Shown: positions 1-8,648, counted from the stretch's first letter. The stretch: DNA of 64,000 nt from Gallibacter sp963558965 (GCA_963558965.1 CAUWIT010000010.1:9019-73018), one strand, 5' to 3'. Translations and numbers: made by a program. The notes: generated from the sequence alone by a model not told the origin.

Positions 1-410
1 TTTCTTAGGGCCATTGTTTTTAGCTCTGATTTTGCTGTTGAGTAAAGCTTTGCATCTGCACCGCCATGAGCACATAAAACTTCATCTACATATTCCATTA
101 GTTCCATGGCTTTGTCTACTCCAACATATTTGTGAAGATCCCCACCAAACTGAGTTGTAATATTGTACTTACCATCAGATAGAGAACCTGCACCGCCGTA
201 GCCATTCATAATATTACATGGCTTACACTTAATGCAAGTTGGAGTTTTGCCAAGTGAAATTGGACATTTTCTGTTTTCAAGTGGCGCACCCTTATCTAGC
301 ATTAAAACTTTTGCATCTATGTCAAGTTTATTAAGTTCGTAACTCATAAAAACACCGCTGGCACCTGCGCCAACGATAATAATATCATAGTAGTTTTTCA
401 TATTATTCAT
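1..410 (-). CDS. NAD(P)/FAD-dependent oxidoreductase (N-terminal part; runs off the window)
   Basis: Only the first 136 codons are inside the window; the gene continues past base 1. The protein opens with a Rossmann dinucleotide-binding motif (DIIIVGAGASG, residues about 8-18). A cysteine cluster follows (PTCIKCKPCNIMNGYGGAG, residues about 56-75), typical of the uncharacterised FAD-dependent dehydrogenase family COG2509. The ATG at 410 is preceded by AAGGAGGATTTAATTG, an ideal ribosome binding site. It is separated from the upstream DUF1292 gene by a strong terminator, so it probably has its own weak promoter in the 50-base gap. The substrate cannot be told from this piece. Confidence 0.8.
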   Translation of the reverse strand, partial: MNNMKNYYDIIIVGAGASGVFMSYELNKLDIDAKVLMLDKGAPLENRKCPISLGKTPTCIKCKPCNIMNGYGGAGSLSDGKYNITTQFGGDLHKYVGVDKAMELMEYVDEVLCAHGGADAKLYSTAKSELKTMALR

Positions 411-462
411 CAATTAAATCCTCCTTAATATAAATTAGTTTTACTAGGATTATTTTACGCAG

Positions 463-495
463 TAAAAAAGGGCGGCTGCGAATTATCCCGCCCTT
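463..495 (-). terminator. Rho-independent terminator after the serC-to-DUF1292 gene string
   Basis: On the minus strand AAGGGCGG (495-488) pairs with CCGCCCTT (475-468) around a 12-base loop and is followed by a T run. It sits just downstream of the DUF1292 stop. Confidence 0.85.
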
Positions 496-506
496 GACTT
501 TTTTAA

Positions 507-782
507 TTAGTCTTCAATACCCATAATTTCGTAGAATGCCTTTTCAGCTGCTTCAAACTCTGCATCATCTTCAATGTCGATAATTTCGAATTCGTCTTCG
601 CCTACTTCTTTATAGCCAAATAGCCAGTAGCTTTCTTCGCCTTCTGGGATTAGCGCTAAGTACTCTTTGCCGTTAGCTTCAAATACGCCAACCATTTCGC
701 ACTCAACTTCTCCATCTTCAAATTCTAAAGTTATAATATCCGCATCTTCTTCAAAAACAGCTACGTCTCTTTCGTCTGTCAT
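507..782 (-). CDS. DUF1292 (YrzB-like) acidic protein
   Basis: A 91-residue, strongly acidic protein with the DUF1292 core: an ITLEFEDGEVECEMVGVFE strand pattern followed by YLALIPEGEESYWLFGYKE (residues about 17-60). This family is widespread in Bacillota, often near the yrrK/yrzB region, and has no established biochemical function. AGGAAAAATCATG-type spacing supports the ATG at 782. It lies 48 bases after uvrC on the same strand and is the last gene before a strong terminator, so it is probably co-transcribed with uvrC. Family membership is secure; the role is unknown. Confidence 0.85.
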   Translation of the reverse strand: MTDERDVAVFEEDADIITLEFEDGEVECEMVGVFEANGKEYLALIPEGEESYWLFGYKEVGEDEFEIIDIEDDAEFEAAEKAFYEIMGIED

Positions 783-830
783 GATTTTTCCTCCATTTAC
801 TAATATAATTCTGTAACTTTTATTACTATA

Positions 831-2756
831 TCACTTATTGTTATTTTTATCAATGAAAAATTTTACAATCTCTTGAGCGTTTGCCTCGGTTATTCCTTCA
901 GTCAACACTAGCTCTTCAAATGTTGCTTTTTTAATGTTGTCAACGCTTTTAAATTTAGCCAAAAGTGCGCTTCTCTTTTTAGGTCCTATACCTTTTATAT
1001 CGTCTAAAACCGATTTAGTCATTTTTTTGCTGCGCATAGATGTATGATAATCTATAGCAAACCTGTGGACTTCCTCTTGAATATTTCCAATATATTTAAA
1101 TAGCATAGAATTATTTTTAAGCTCTTCCTCTTCAAATTGTCCATTGCCAAACCTTGAAAGAGGATGATACACCAAGGCGCGAGTTCTGTGACTATCATCT
1201 TTTGCCATTCCTACAACAGCAATCTCAACCCCTAGTTTTTCCAAAACTTGATGAACCGCCTCAATATGACCTTTGCCACCATCGATTAGCATTAGAGAAG
1301 GCAACGGTAAAAATCCCGGATCTCCATCAAGAGCTCGTTTCACCCTTCGGTAAATCACTTCCTGCATTGAACCATAATCGTTTGGCCCTTCAATAGTCTT
1401 AATTTTAAATCGTCTGTAAGCCTTTTTGTTTGGATACAGACCATCGAAAACCACCATAGCACCTACATTGTCCACGCCGTTTATGTTGGAAATATCGTAA
1501 GCCTCAACCCTTGGTGCACCCTTTGATTTCTCATCTACAAGAGTTATTATCTCACCGGTTTCGCTATTAATCCACTCGCTGGTGCACTCGTCAATCATTG
1601 ATTTTTCAACCACACCATTTATCAAAGTTGCAATTTTATCAACTCTCTCCTGCTTGTTTTTCTCTTTTTCATCAATATTTTTAATCATTTCGGCGGTGTC
1701 TCTCTTAGCCATCTCTAGGAATGCCTTTTTCTCGCCTTTTTGTGGTACGCTAATAGTAACCTTTTTCTCCCAGCAAGCAGACAGAAACTCTTCAAGTAAC
1801 TTCCTATCATCTATATCCTTGCGAAGTAAAATTTCCGAAGGCCCGCTAGCCATCTGACCATAATGCTGTTTTATAAATGCACCGATAACGCTATCCTCTT
1901 TTTCGTCAATAGAAGTTTCAAGGGTAAATGTTTTCCTCCCTGACAATTTACCATCACGGACAAAAAATAAAATTATATGACCTTTGCCGCCGTGCATTAT
2001 TAAATCAATATCTTTTGTGTGAGTTAGAACTACACGCTGTTTTTCTGACAAAGCCTTAGCTGCAATAATATAGTCTCTGTACTTTGCCGCCTCTTCATAT
2101 TGTAAATTATCAGATGCCTCCATCATTTGATTTTTAAGATAGGCCAGTAAATCAGTTTGCTTCCCTCTTAAAAATGTTGCAGCTTCTTCCACACGCATCA
2201 TATAATTTTTGTGATTTACATATCCGCTGCAAATTGCTTCACACTGACCTATATGATAATTTAAACAAGGTCTTGCATTTTGAGGAAACTCTTTAACAGA
2301 GCATTTTTTCAATTTGTATATGCTGTTTAGTAAATCAACCATTTGGTTGACTGCACCAACATCGCTGTACGGTCCAAAATACTTGCCTCCATCTTTTAAA
2401 AACCTACGAGTTTTCACTACTCTAGGCCATTTTTCAGATGTTATTTTAATATATGGATAAGTTTTATCATCTCTTAAAAGCACATTGTACTTTGGCATAT
2501 ATTTTTTTATAAGGTTGTTTTCAAGTATAAGTGCTTCCATCTCGCTGCCGCATTTTATATACTCAAACTCCTCAATATTTGCAACCATGGCCCTAACTTT
2601 TGGATCCATATTTTTCGATGATTGAAAATATTGTCTCACTCTATTTTTAAGTGAAATAGCTTTACCTACATAAATGACTTGCCCTAATTTGTCCTTATGT
2701 AGATAAACTCCCGGCTCATCCGGGAGTTTTTTTAAGTTTTCTTTTATATCAAACAT
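831..2756 (-). CDS. uvrC: UvrABC system protein C (excinuclease subunit)
   Basis: UvrC makes both incisions around bulky DNA lesions during nucleotide excision repair, after UvrA/UvrB have loaded. The 641-residue length is normal. The N-terminal GIY-YIG nuclease is visible (PDEPGVYLHKD then VIYVGKA, residues about 12-32). A UVR motif binding UvrB lies near residue 205-235 (MMEASDNLQYEEAAKYRD), and an RNase H-like 5' nuclease region includes EAYDISNINGVDNVGAMVVF and LMLIDGGKGH. Two helix-hairpin-helix motifs are at the C-terminus (LDDIKGIGPKKRSALLAKF). It starts 15 bases after the carboxypeptidase-like gene and is probably in the serC operon. All key blocks are intact, so it should be active. 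Confidence 0.97.
   Translation of the reverse strand: MFDIKENLKKLPDEPGVYLHKDKLGQVIYVGKAISLKNRVRQYFQSSKNMDPKVRAMVANIEEFEYIKCGSEMEALILENNLIKKYMPKYNVLLRDDKTYPYIKITSEKWPRVVKTRRFLKDGGKYFGPYSDVGAVNQMVDLLNSIYKLKKCSVKEFPQNARPCLNYHIGQCEAICSGYVNHKNYMMRVEEAATFLRGKQTDLLAYLKNQMMEASDNLQYEEAAKYRDYIIAAKALSEKQRVVLTHTKDIDLIMHGGKGHIILFFVRDGKLSGRKTFTLETSIDEKEDSVIGAFIKQHYGQMASGPSEILLRKDIDDRKLLEEFLSACWEKKVTISVPQKGEKKAFLEMAKRDTAEMIKNIDEKEKNKQERVDKIATLINGVVEKSMIDECTSEWINSETGEIITLVDEKSKGAPRVEAYDISNINGVDNVGAMVVFDGLYPNKKAYRRFKIKTIEGPNDYGSMQEVIYRRVKRALDGDPGFLPLPSLMLIDGGKGHIEAVHQVLEKLGVEIAVVGMAKDDSHRTRALVYHPLSRFGNGQFEEEELKNNSMLFKYIGNIQEEVHRFAIDYHTSMRSKKMTKSVLDDIKGIGPKKRSALLAKFKSVDNIKKATFEELVLTEGITEANAQEIVKFFIDKNNNK
2705..2733 (+). 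terminator. Terminator-like perfect hairpin antisense to the start of uvrC
   Basis: On the plus strand AAACTCCCGG (2705-2714), a 5-base loop and CCGGGAGTTT (2720-2729) form a perfect 10-bp stem followed by TTTT. It lies inside codons for the conserved LPDEPGVY motif of UvrC. It has the form of an intrinsic terminator for antisense transcription, but it could be a by-product of the coding sequence. Confidence 0.45.
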
Positions 2757-2771
2757 ATTTACCTCTGCTTG

Positions 2772-3968
2772 TTAGTAAGGCCAATCACGTTTTTTCTTTT
2801 CCGCACGTTCCATGGCTATACGCATAGCTTCCTGCTCACGTCTTCTACGTTTCATAGCAGCTATTTTTCTTTTTCTTCTTCGTATTTTCGCTTTTATAAC
2901 TGAAATAGCTATAAATATAACTACCACAGCTATAACAATTATAATCATCATATGGTCAGAAATACCGATTTTACTCCATGGACCACCTTTGCCTATAGCC
3001 TTTTGAACTACTACATTTACCTGTGCAGTCACTTCACCAGCTTCCAAAGCCTGAACTTTGCCAACAACTTGATTTGCTTTTATAGGGGCGTTTACATCTT
3101 CGTCTAAAACAACATTAGTTTTAACTAGACTATTTTCGCCTTCAGCTGGCAATGTTACACATAAATCTTTTATAGCATAGACTTTTGCATAATTTTGCTT
3201 GCCACCTTTTATTTTAACTTTGCCAACGCTCTTTCCCTTTTTTACTACAGTGTAAGTTCTATAGCTATCAAAAGCGTATTGCAAAAGACTTTTACAATCT
3301 GAAACATTTGATTTGTTGTTAAGACCACCTAAAGTTAAAACTGCAAACTCCGACTTATCCTTTTGACCTAGTACGGCTGTAGCTTTTATATTAGCATCAT
3401 CGCCGCTTAAAAGAAATTGTCCCATTTGGATTTTACCTGAAGTTTTAAGGACAATCATCTCCTTTAACTGACTTTTAGCCATAAATGCCTTAGTTATTTT
3501 GCCTAAATCGGACATAGTGGAGTAATTTTTTTTACTAGTTGTATTGCCTGTTGCACTAGTGAAATTAGTATTTTTACAGCCTAGTTTTTTAGCCTTTTCA
3601 TTCATTTTTTTACAAAAATTTTGAGTAGTGCCATAAGTGGATTTTACTATTTTATTTGCCGCTTGGTCATTGCCCTCTATAAGCATACTTTCAATTTGAG
3701 TTTTCAAAGTTGCATCAAAACTATTGCTTTCGGCTGCAACTATTGCAGTCATAAGTTTTGTTAAACCCCCTGGATACACTTTTTTCATCTTATTCTTTGA
3801 ATAGACAGAAGTTCCAGTTTTTACGTCTATAGCAATGGCTTTGTCCACATCAACTGTGGGTTCTTCTTCCAATGCAAAAGTAGGTACTGCCTGTAAAAAC
3901 ACAGACAGTACCATAATACTCATCAACAATATACAAAGAAACTTTTTAAATTTATTTTCTTTTGTCAT
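2772..3968 (-). CDS. Degenerate D-alanyl-D-alanine carboxypeptidase homologue (likely inactive), membrane anchored
   Basis: A 398-residue protein with a signal peptide (residues about 8-32), a DacA/PBP5-like domain, a C-terminal transmembrane helix (about residues 330-350) and a very basic cytoplasmic tail (RRRKRKIAAMKRRRR). Active DacA enzymes trim the terminal D-Ala from peptidoglycan stems using SxxK, SxN and KTG motifs. Here the SxxK position reads YPGGLTKLMTA, so Gly replaces the nucleophilic Ser. The SxN position reads EGNDQAAN, so Glu replaces Ser. The KTG position appears to be KAT. The segment between the first two motifs is also roughly 40 residues short. The fold is recognisable (DKAIAIDVKTGTSVY, KKLGCKNTNFTSATG), but the chemistry is not. 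It is most likely a pseudoenzyme or binding protein. It sits between apgM and uvrC, 15-18 bases from each. Confidence 0.75.
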   Translation of the reverse strand: MTKENKFKKFLCILLMSIMVLSVFLQAVPTFALEEEPTVDVDKAIAIDVKTGTSVYSKNKMKKVYPGGLTKLMTAIVAAESNSFDATLKTQIESMLIEGNDQAANKIVKSTYGTTQNFCKKMNEKAKKLGCKNTNFTSATGNTTSKKNYSTMSDLGKITKAFMAKSQLKEMIVLKTSGKIQMGQFLLSGDDANIKATAVLGQKDKSEFAVLTLGGLNNKSNVSDCKSLLQYAFDSYRTYTVVKKGKSVGKVKIKGGKQNYAKVYAIKDLCVTLPAEGENSLVKTNVVLDEDVNAPIKANQVVGKVQALEAGEVTAQVNVVVQKAIGKGGPWSKIGISDHMMIIIVIAVVVIFIAISVIKAKIRRRKRKIAAMKRRRREQEAMRIAMERAEKKKRDWPY

Positions 3969-3986
3969 CTAAATACCTCAGTAAAA

Positions 3987-5201
3987 TTATTTTGCTGAGA
4001 AGAAATAGTCAGCCATTTCGTATCCGTTATCGAAATAGATGCCTGTTTCTCCAGATACTTCACAAAATGCTTTAGTTTCATCTAACGGCTGCACATCGTT
4101 GCTTCTGTATATAACATAAGGAACTGGTGTGCTGCTGTGAGTTCTAATTGCAAGAGGAGTTCTATGATCTGGTACAACCAAAACTGTAAAATCCTCTTCT
4201 GTTTCTTCTAAGTATTTTACTACAGGTGCCAAAATTTTGCTATCAATATCGCCTAGACACTGGATTTTTCCTTCCATATCTCCTTGATGGCTACACTCGT
4301 CTGGACCTTCAAGATGCATGTATACAAAATCCTTGCCATTCTTAAACTCGTCAATGGCCGCCTGACACTTACCTTCAAAATTTGTGTGAAGAGTACCTGT
4401 TGCACCTTCAACATTTACACTGTCAAGACCTGCGCAAATCGCGATGCCTTTAATCAAGTCAACCGCACTGATTGCAGTACCTGTGATGCCATACTTTTCA
4501 GTGAATGAAGATAAGTTAGGTTTTTTACCCTGTCCCCAAATCCAAATAGTATTAGCTGGATTTAGACCTTTTTCCATACGCGCTTTGTTAACAGGATGAT
4601 CTTTTAAGATTTCATAACTTTTTTTCATAAGAGTTGTTATTCTCTCTGCATCTGGTCCTTTTGGCAAATAATCCCCAGCTCTCTTCCCTAGGATATCGTG
4701 AGGTGGAGTCAAGTCGTAATCAGTTCTGCCATTGTTTACAATCATACAATGTCTGTAGCTTACACCTGGGTAAAACTTAAGGTCATCTTCACCTAAAGCA
4801 TCTTGTACTGCCTGTATAAGAATGGCTGCTTCTTCTGTTGTAATGTCTCCTGCGCTGTGGTCAAGTACTGTTAGGTCATCATACTCGCCCTCACCTGATA
4901 GAGTTATAATATTTGTTCTAAATGCTACATCTGTATCTGACATTTCAATACCTATGCTTGCAGCTTCAAGGGGTGATCTACCTGTTAGATAAACACAAGG
5001 ATCATATCCCATAACTGAAAGATTTGCAGCATCGCTACCTGGCGCTATACCATCTGGAACAGTTTTTACCATTCCAACTCTACCTTTTTGTGCAAGTTTA
5101 GTTACACATGGCATATCTGCAACTTCAAGTGGTGTTTTACCATTTAACGCTTCAACTTTATCATCACCTGCTCCATCTGGAACCAATATAAAATACTTCA
5201 T
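3987..5201 (-). CDS. apgM: Cofactor-independent phosphoglycerate mutase, ApgM type (alternatively a proposed homoserine kinase)
   Basis: A 404-residue alkaline-phosphatase-superfamily enzyme of the ApgM group (COG3635). Visible metal and catalytic blocks are VPDGAGDD at the N-terminus, IAPGSDAANLSVMGYDP (residues about 52-68, containing the phosphorylated Ser), HLEGPDECSHQGD (about 296-308) and VVPDHRTP (about 343-350). ApgM enzymes interconvert 2- and 3-phosphoglycerate. A bacterial branch has been proposed as an alternative homoserine kinase for threonine synthesis. It lies 11 bases after serC, and 3-phosphoglycerate is the start of serine synthesis. Threonine synthase is also in the window but no classical thrB is seen, so both readings are open. 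Confidence 0.85.
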   Translation of the reverse strand: MKYFILVPDGAGDDKVEALNGKTPLEVADMPCVTKLAQKGRVGMVKTVPDGIAPGSDAANLSVMGYDPCVYLTGRSPLEAASIGIEMSDTDVAFRTNIITLSGEGEYDDLTVLDHSAGDITTEEAAILIQAVQDALGEDDLKFYPGVSYRHCMIVNNGRTDYDLTPPHDILGKRAGDYLPKGPDAERITTLMKKSYEILKDHPVNKARMEKGLNPANTIWIWGQGKKPNLSSFTEKYGITGTAISAVDLIKGIAICAGLDSVNVEGATGTLHTNFEGKCQAAIDEFKNGKDFVYMHLEGPDECSHQGDMEGKIQCLGDIDSKILAPVVKYLEETEEDFTVLVVPDHRTPLAIRTHSSTPVPYVIYRSNDVQPLDETKAFCEVSGETGIYFDNGYEMADYFFSAK

Positions 5202-5212
5202 TTTACTACCTC

Positions 5213-6301
5213 TTAAGCATTTGCTTCTTCAAATTTCTTCATAAATTCAATAAGTGCATCTACTCCAGCTTCTGGCATTGCGTTGTAAATAGATGCTCTC
5301 ATACCACCGATAGATCTGTGGCCACCTAAATTGTGTAGTCCAGCTTCTTTTGCTTCAGCAACAAATTTTTTGTCAAGACTTTCATCACCTGTAACGAAAA
5401 CTACATTCATAAGTGATCTGTCTTCTACTGCAACTGGGCAGTTGTACAATTTGCTGTTATCAATAAAATCGTAAAGCTTATTAGCTTTTTTAACATTCTT
5501 TTCATGTAGAGGTGCAATACCACCTTCGTTTTTGATTTTTTTGAATACTTCTCCTGCAACATAAATTGCAAAACATGGAGGAGTGTTGTATGCACTATCA
5601 TTGTCTGCATGGATTTTGTAATCCAAGTAAACTGGAATATTTGCTGGTGCATTTCCAAGTAAATCTTCTCTTACGATAACTAGAGTAACTCCTGCTGGTG
5701 CAATATTTTTTTGAGCTCCTGCATAAATTAATCCAAATTTACTTACATCGATTTCTTCTGATAATATGCAAGAAGACATATCGGCAACTAATACTTTATC
5801 ACCAAAATCAGGTAATTCGTTATAGTGTGTACCATAAATTGTGTTGTTGTATGTAATATGTACATAATCAGCATCTGGTCTAATCTGATCTTTTGTTACT
5901 TTTGGGATATAAGTAAAAGTATCATCTTCTGATGATGCTACAACTTTTACATCACCAAACTTAGTAGCTTCTTTTGCAGCTTTTTTAGCCCATGAACCAC
6001 CAACGATGTAATCAGCTTTACGTGAACCGTTCATTAGGTTTAATGGAACCATTGAGAACTGCAATGTACCACCACCCTGTACAAATATTACCTTGTAGTT
6101 ATCAGGAATATTCATAATTTCTCTTAAGTTATCTTCTGCATCTTTTAATATTTTTTTAAACTCAGCAGATCTGTGTGACATTTCCATAACTGATTCGCCA
6201 CAACCGTTGTAGTTAGCTAGGTTTTTTGCTACATCTTCAATAACTTCAATAGGAAGCATTGATGGACCTGCTGAAAAATTATATGCTCTCTTATTTGTCA
6301 A
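5213..6301 (-). CDS. serC: Phosphoserine aminotransferase
   Basis: Converts 3-phosphohydroxypyruvate plus glutamate to phosphoserine, the second step of serine synthesis (fold-type I PLP enzyme). Typical blocks are YNFSAGPSMLP at the N-terminus, VQGGGTLQFSMVPLNL (about residue 75), the PLP-lysine region LIYAGAQKNIAPAGVT (about 190) and GHRSIGGMRASIYN (about 330). I take TTG at 6301 as the start (362 residues): GGAGGTG lies 6 bases upstream of it. The longer frame from ATG at 6316 would put that ribosome binding site inside the coding sequence. It is transcribed divergently from serA and leads the apgM/dac-like/uvrC/DUF1292 string. Confidence 0.95.
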   Translation of the reverse strand: MTNKRAYNFSAGPSMLPIEVIEDVAKNLANYNGCGESVMEMSHRSAEFKKILKDAEDNLREIMNIPDNYKVIFVQGGGTLQFSMVPLNLMNGSRKADYIVGGSWAKKAAKEATKFGDVKVVASSEDDTFTYIPKVTKDQIRPDADYVHITYNNTIYGTHYNELPDFGDKVLVADMSSCILSEEIDVSKFGLIYAGAQKNIAPAGVTLVIVREDLLGNAPANIPVYLDYKIHADNDSAYNTPPCFAIYVAGEVFKKIKNEGGIAPLHEKNVKKANKLYDFIDNSKLYNCPVAVEDRSLMNVVFVTGDESLDKKFVAEAKEAGLHNLGGHRSIGGMRASIYNAMPEAGVDALIEFMKKFEEANA

Positions 6302-6355
6302 AACTGACACCTCCATAATTTAATATTTTTTGTTATAATTTTTAAATTAGATTTA

Positions 6356-6395
6356 TATTATACCACTTTACTAGAACTAGGTAAAGTGATATAAT
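6356..6395. promoter_or_regulatory. Palindromic divergent serC/serA promoter-operator
   Basis: TTATACCACTTTAC (6358-6371) and GTAAAGTGATATAA (6381-6394) are inverted repeats matching at 13 of 14 positions. The centre is CTAG-AA-CTAG. Each arm end also makes a -10 box: TATAAT at 6390-6395 for serA (with TTTACT at 6367-6372, 17-base spacer) and TATAAT at 6362-6357 for serC (with TTTACC at 6385-6380, 17-base spacer). One dimeric regulator bound here could control both directions. The regulator is not identified. Confidence 0.7.
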
Positions 6396-6470
6396 TTATA
6401 AGTCACATGAATAATTATAAATTTTTTCAAAGACAATTTAGTGATTATAAAAGAATAAGGAGAAGGTAAA

Positions 6471-7640
6471 ATGTATAAAATTGCAACTTTAAACAAAATC
6501 TCACCTGTAGGTCTAAATCAATTTACAGACGATTATACACTAATTGATGAAATCGATCAGGCTACAGGTATTATGGTTAGAAGCCAAAATATGAAAGATA
6601 TGGAGTTTTCTGATGAACTTCTAGCAATCGCAAGAGCAGGTGCAGGAGTTAACAATATTCCTATCGAAAGATGCGCAGAAGAAGGTATCGTTGTATTTAA
6701 CACACCTGGCGCAAATGCAAATGCAGTTAAAGAATTAGTAATCGCAGGTTTACTACTAGCAGCTAGAAATATTACAGATGGTAACAAATGGGCAAGTTCT
6801 CTAACTGAAGATGTTTCAAAAGCAGTTGAAAAAGGTAAAAGCCAGTTTGCTGGAACAGAAATCAACGGTAAAACTTTAGGCGTTATCGGCCTTGGCGCTA
6901 TCGGTGTACTAGTAGCCAATGCAGCACAGCAACTTGGTATGAAAGTAATCGGTTACGACCCATTTATTTCATTGAAATCAGCTCACAATCTATCAAACAC
7001 AATCCCTGTAACAAACGATTTAGCTCAGTTGCTACCACAGTGTGATTACGTAACATTACACGTACCAGCAACAGACAGCACAAGCGGCATGTTTGATAAA
7101 CGCAGATTTTCACAGATGAAACCAGGAGCAGTATTACTAAACTTCTCTAGAGATAAACTAGTTAACGAAAATGCTCTACTAGAAGCATTAGCTTCAGGAA
7201 CATTAGCAAAATATGTAACAGACTTCCCAACAGATGGAGTTCTAAACAACGATAAAATTATCTTGCTTCCACACTTAGGTGCATCAACTAAAGAAGCTGA
7301 AGATAACTGCGCAGTAATGGCAGCAGAAGAACTTATGGAATACATCGAAAAAGGAAATGTTGTAAACTCAGTAAACTACCCAGCTTGCTCAATGGGCGAA
7401 CTTAACCCAGAAGCACAAGGACGTATTTCAATCTTAAATAAAAATATTCCTTCAATGCTTGGTAAAATCACAGGTATTATGTCTGATCTAAATGTTAACA
7501 TCCGAGACTTAACAAACAAATCAAAAGGCGACTTTGCCGTTACAATTATGGATGTTGACGCAGAAGTATCTGAAGAAGAACTAAGAAAAGCTCTTGATAT
7601 CGATGGAATCATCAGAGTAAGAATTCTAAAAAACAAATAA
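6471..7640 (+). CDS. serA: D-3-phosphoglycerate dehydrogenase
   Basis: Oxidises 3-phosphoglycerate to 3-phosphohydroxypyruvate with NAD+, the committed step of serine synthesis. This is the short form (389 residues) with a D-2-hydroxyacid dehydrogenase core and a C-terminal ACT domain that usually senses serine. The NAD-binding motif is GVIGLGAIGVLVANAAQQLG (about residues 137-156). The catalytic Arg lies near LLNFSRDKLVNE, and the catalytic His in ILLPHLGASTKEAEDN (about 265-280). The ACT region starts near SMLGKITGIMSDLNVNIRD (about 325-343). ATAAGGAGAAGGTAAA precedes the ATG. It is divergent from serC with a shared palindromic control region, which fits joint control of the first two serine steps. 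Confidence 0.96.
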   Translation: MYKIATLNKISPVGLNQFTDDYTLIDEIDQATGIMVRSQNMKDMEFSDELLAIARAGAGVNNIPIERCAEEGIVVFNTPGANANAVKELVIAGLLLAARNITDGNKWASSLTEDVSKAVEKGKSQFAGTEINGKTLGVIGLGAIGVLVANAAQQLGMKVIGYDPFISLKSAHNLSNTIPVTNDLAQLLPQCDYVTLHVPATDSTSGMFDKRRFSQMKPGAVLLNFSRDKLVNENALLEALASGTLAKYVTDFPTDGVLNNDKIILLPHLGASTKEAEDNCAVMAAEELMEYIEKGNVVNSVNYPACSMGELNPEAQGRISILNKNIPSMLGKITGIMSDLNVNIRDLTNKSKGDFAVTIMDVDAEVSEEELRKALDIDGIIRVRILKNK

Positions 7641-7653
7641 ACTTGAAATGCTT

Positions 7654-7683
7654 AACCCCGGTCTTAGACTGGGGTTTTTTTTA
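7654..7683 (+). terminator. Terminator after serA
   Basis: AACCCCGGTC, TTA loop, GACTGGGGTT, then eight T residues. The stem matches at 9 of 10 pairs. Confidence 0.9.
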
Positions 7684-7694
7684 ATATTTCTCTA

Positions 7695-7703
7695 TGCTAT
7701 AAT
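7695..7703 (+). promoter_or_regulatory. Extended -10 promoter element for the DMT transporter
   Basis: TGCTATAAT (TGn plus TATAAT) lies 36 bases before the start codon and just past the serA terminator, so the transporter gene probably has its own transcript. No good -35 box is seen. Confidence 0.5.
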
Positions 7704-7738
7704 CACCTTGATGAGTATTTTAGAAAGAGGTTAAAATT

Positions 7739-8635
7739 ATGAAAAATGCTAAGTATAGAGGTATGCTTTTCGCCATAATTGGAGGCATATTTTGGGGATT
7801 GTCTGGAGTATTTGGACAATATCTTTTTTTGCACAACGGCCTAAATGCCAAATGGCTAGTAAGTGTTAGACTCTTCACTGCCGGTTTACTACTTTTACTT
7901 ATAGTTTACGTAAGACAAAAAAACAAGGTATTTGATATAGTAAAGAAAAAAAATAATTGGCCAATGCTGATTTTATATTCTATTTTCGGAATGGGTCTAT
8001 GTCAGTTTTCATACTACTGCGCTGTTGAATTTTCCAACGCTGGCACAGCTACTGTTATTCAATACACTGGTCCTGCACTAATCATTTTGTACTTTTGTAT
8101 AGTGTATAGACAAAAACCAACTTTGGTACAAGTCTCTGCACTGATTATGTCTATGATAGGTGTCGTGCTCCTTGCAACAAAAGGAGATATAACTTCCCTA
8201 AACATATCAAGCAAAGCTCTCTTTTGGGGTATTGTTTCAGCAGTTGCCTTAGCAGCTTATAATATTATGCCCGCCAAACTTATGTATCACTATGGTACAC
8301 TAAGCGTTATGGGATGGGGTATGTTTATTGCAGGTGTTTTACTTTGTTTATATGTAAAACCTTGGCACGTTATCGGCACCTGGGATACTTTTGGTTTTAT
8401 TGCTCTAGGTATCGTAATTATCGTAGGAACCATCTTATCATTTTCATTTTACATGGAAGGGGTTAAATTAGCTGGACCAGAAACCGCAAGTCTACTTGCA
8501 TCTGTTGAACCTGTAACAGCAACTATAGCAACAGTTCTATTTCTAGGATTTTCATTTACTCTTGCCGAACTTATAGGTATTATAATTATTTTGGTAGCTG
8601 TAACATTGCTATCATTGAAAAAAGAAACTAAATAA
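7739..8635 (+). CDS. EamA/DMT-family transporter (probable amino acid or metabolite exporter)
   Basis: A 298-residue protein with ten hydrophobic segments in two EamA repeats, starting GMLFAIIGGIFWGLSGVFGQ (residues about 8-27). The second repeat begins near ALFWGIVSAVALAAYNIMPA (about 157-176). Members of this superfamily export amino acids and related metabolites (RhtA, YdcZ, RarD-like groups). AAAGAGG lies 8 bases before the ATG. Its position after serA suggests serine or a serine-derived solute, but it is separated from serA by a terminator, so this is only contextual. A second DMT transporter in the window is coupled to thrC. Confidence 0.85.
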   Translation: MKNAKYRGMLFAIIGGIFWGLSGVFGQYLFLHNGLNAKWLVSVRLFTAGLLLLLIVYVRQKNKVFDIVKKKNNWPMLILYSIFGMGLCQFSYYCAVEFSNAGTATVIQYTGPALIILYFCIVYRQKPTLVQVSALIMSMIGVVLLATKGDITSLNISSKALFWGIVSAVALAAYNIMPAKLMYHYGTLSVMGWGMFIAGVLLCLYVKPWHVIGTWDTFGFIALGIVIIVGTILSFSFYMEGVKLAGPETASLLASVEPVTATIATVLFLGFSFTLAELIGIIIILVAVTLLSLKKETK

Positions 8636-8648
8636 AAATATTATTTTA

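Noticed and set aside
5425..5658. A 77-codon minus-strand frame inside serC
   Set aside because: It is the shadow of serC in another frame; no own start signals.
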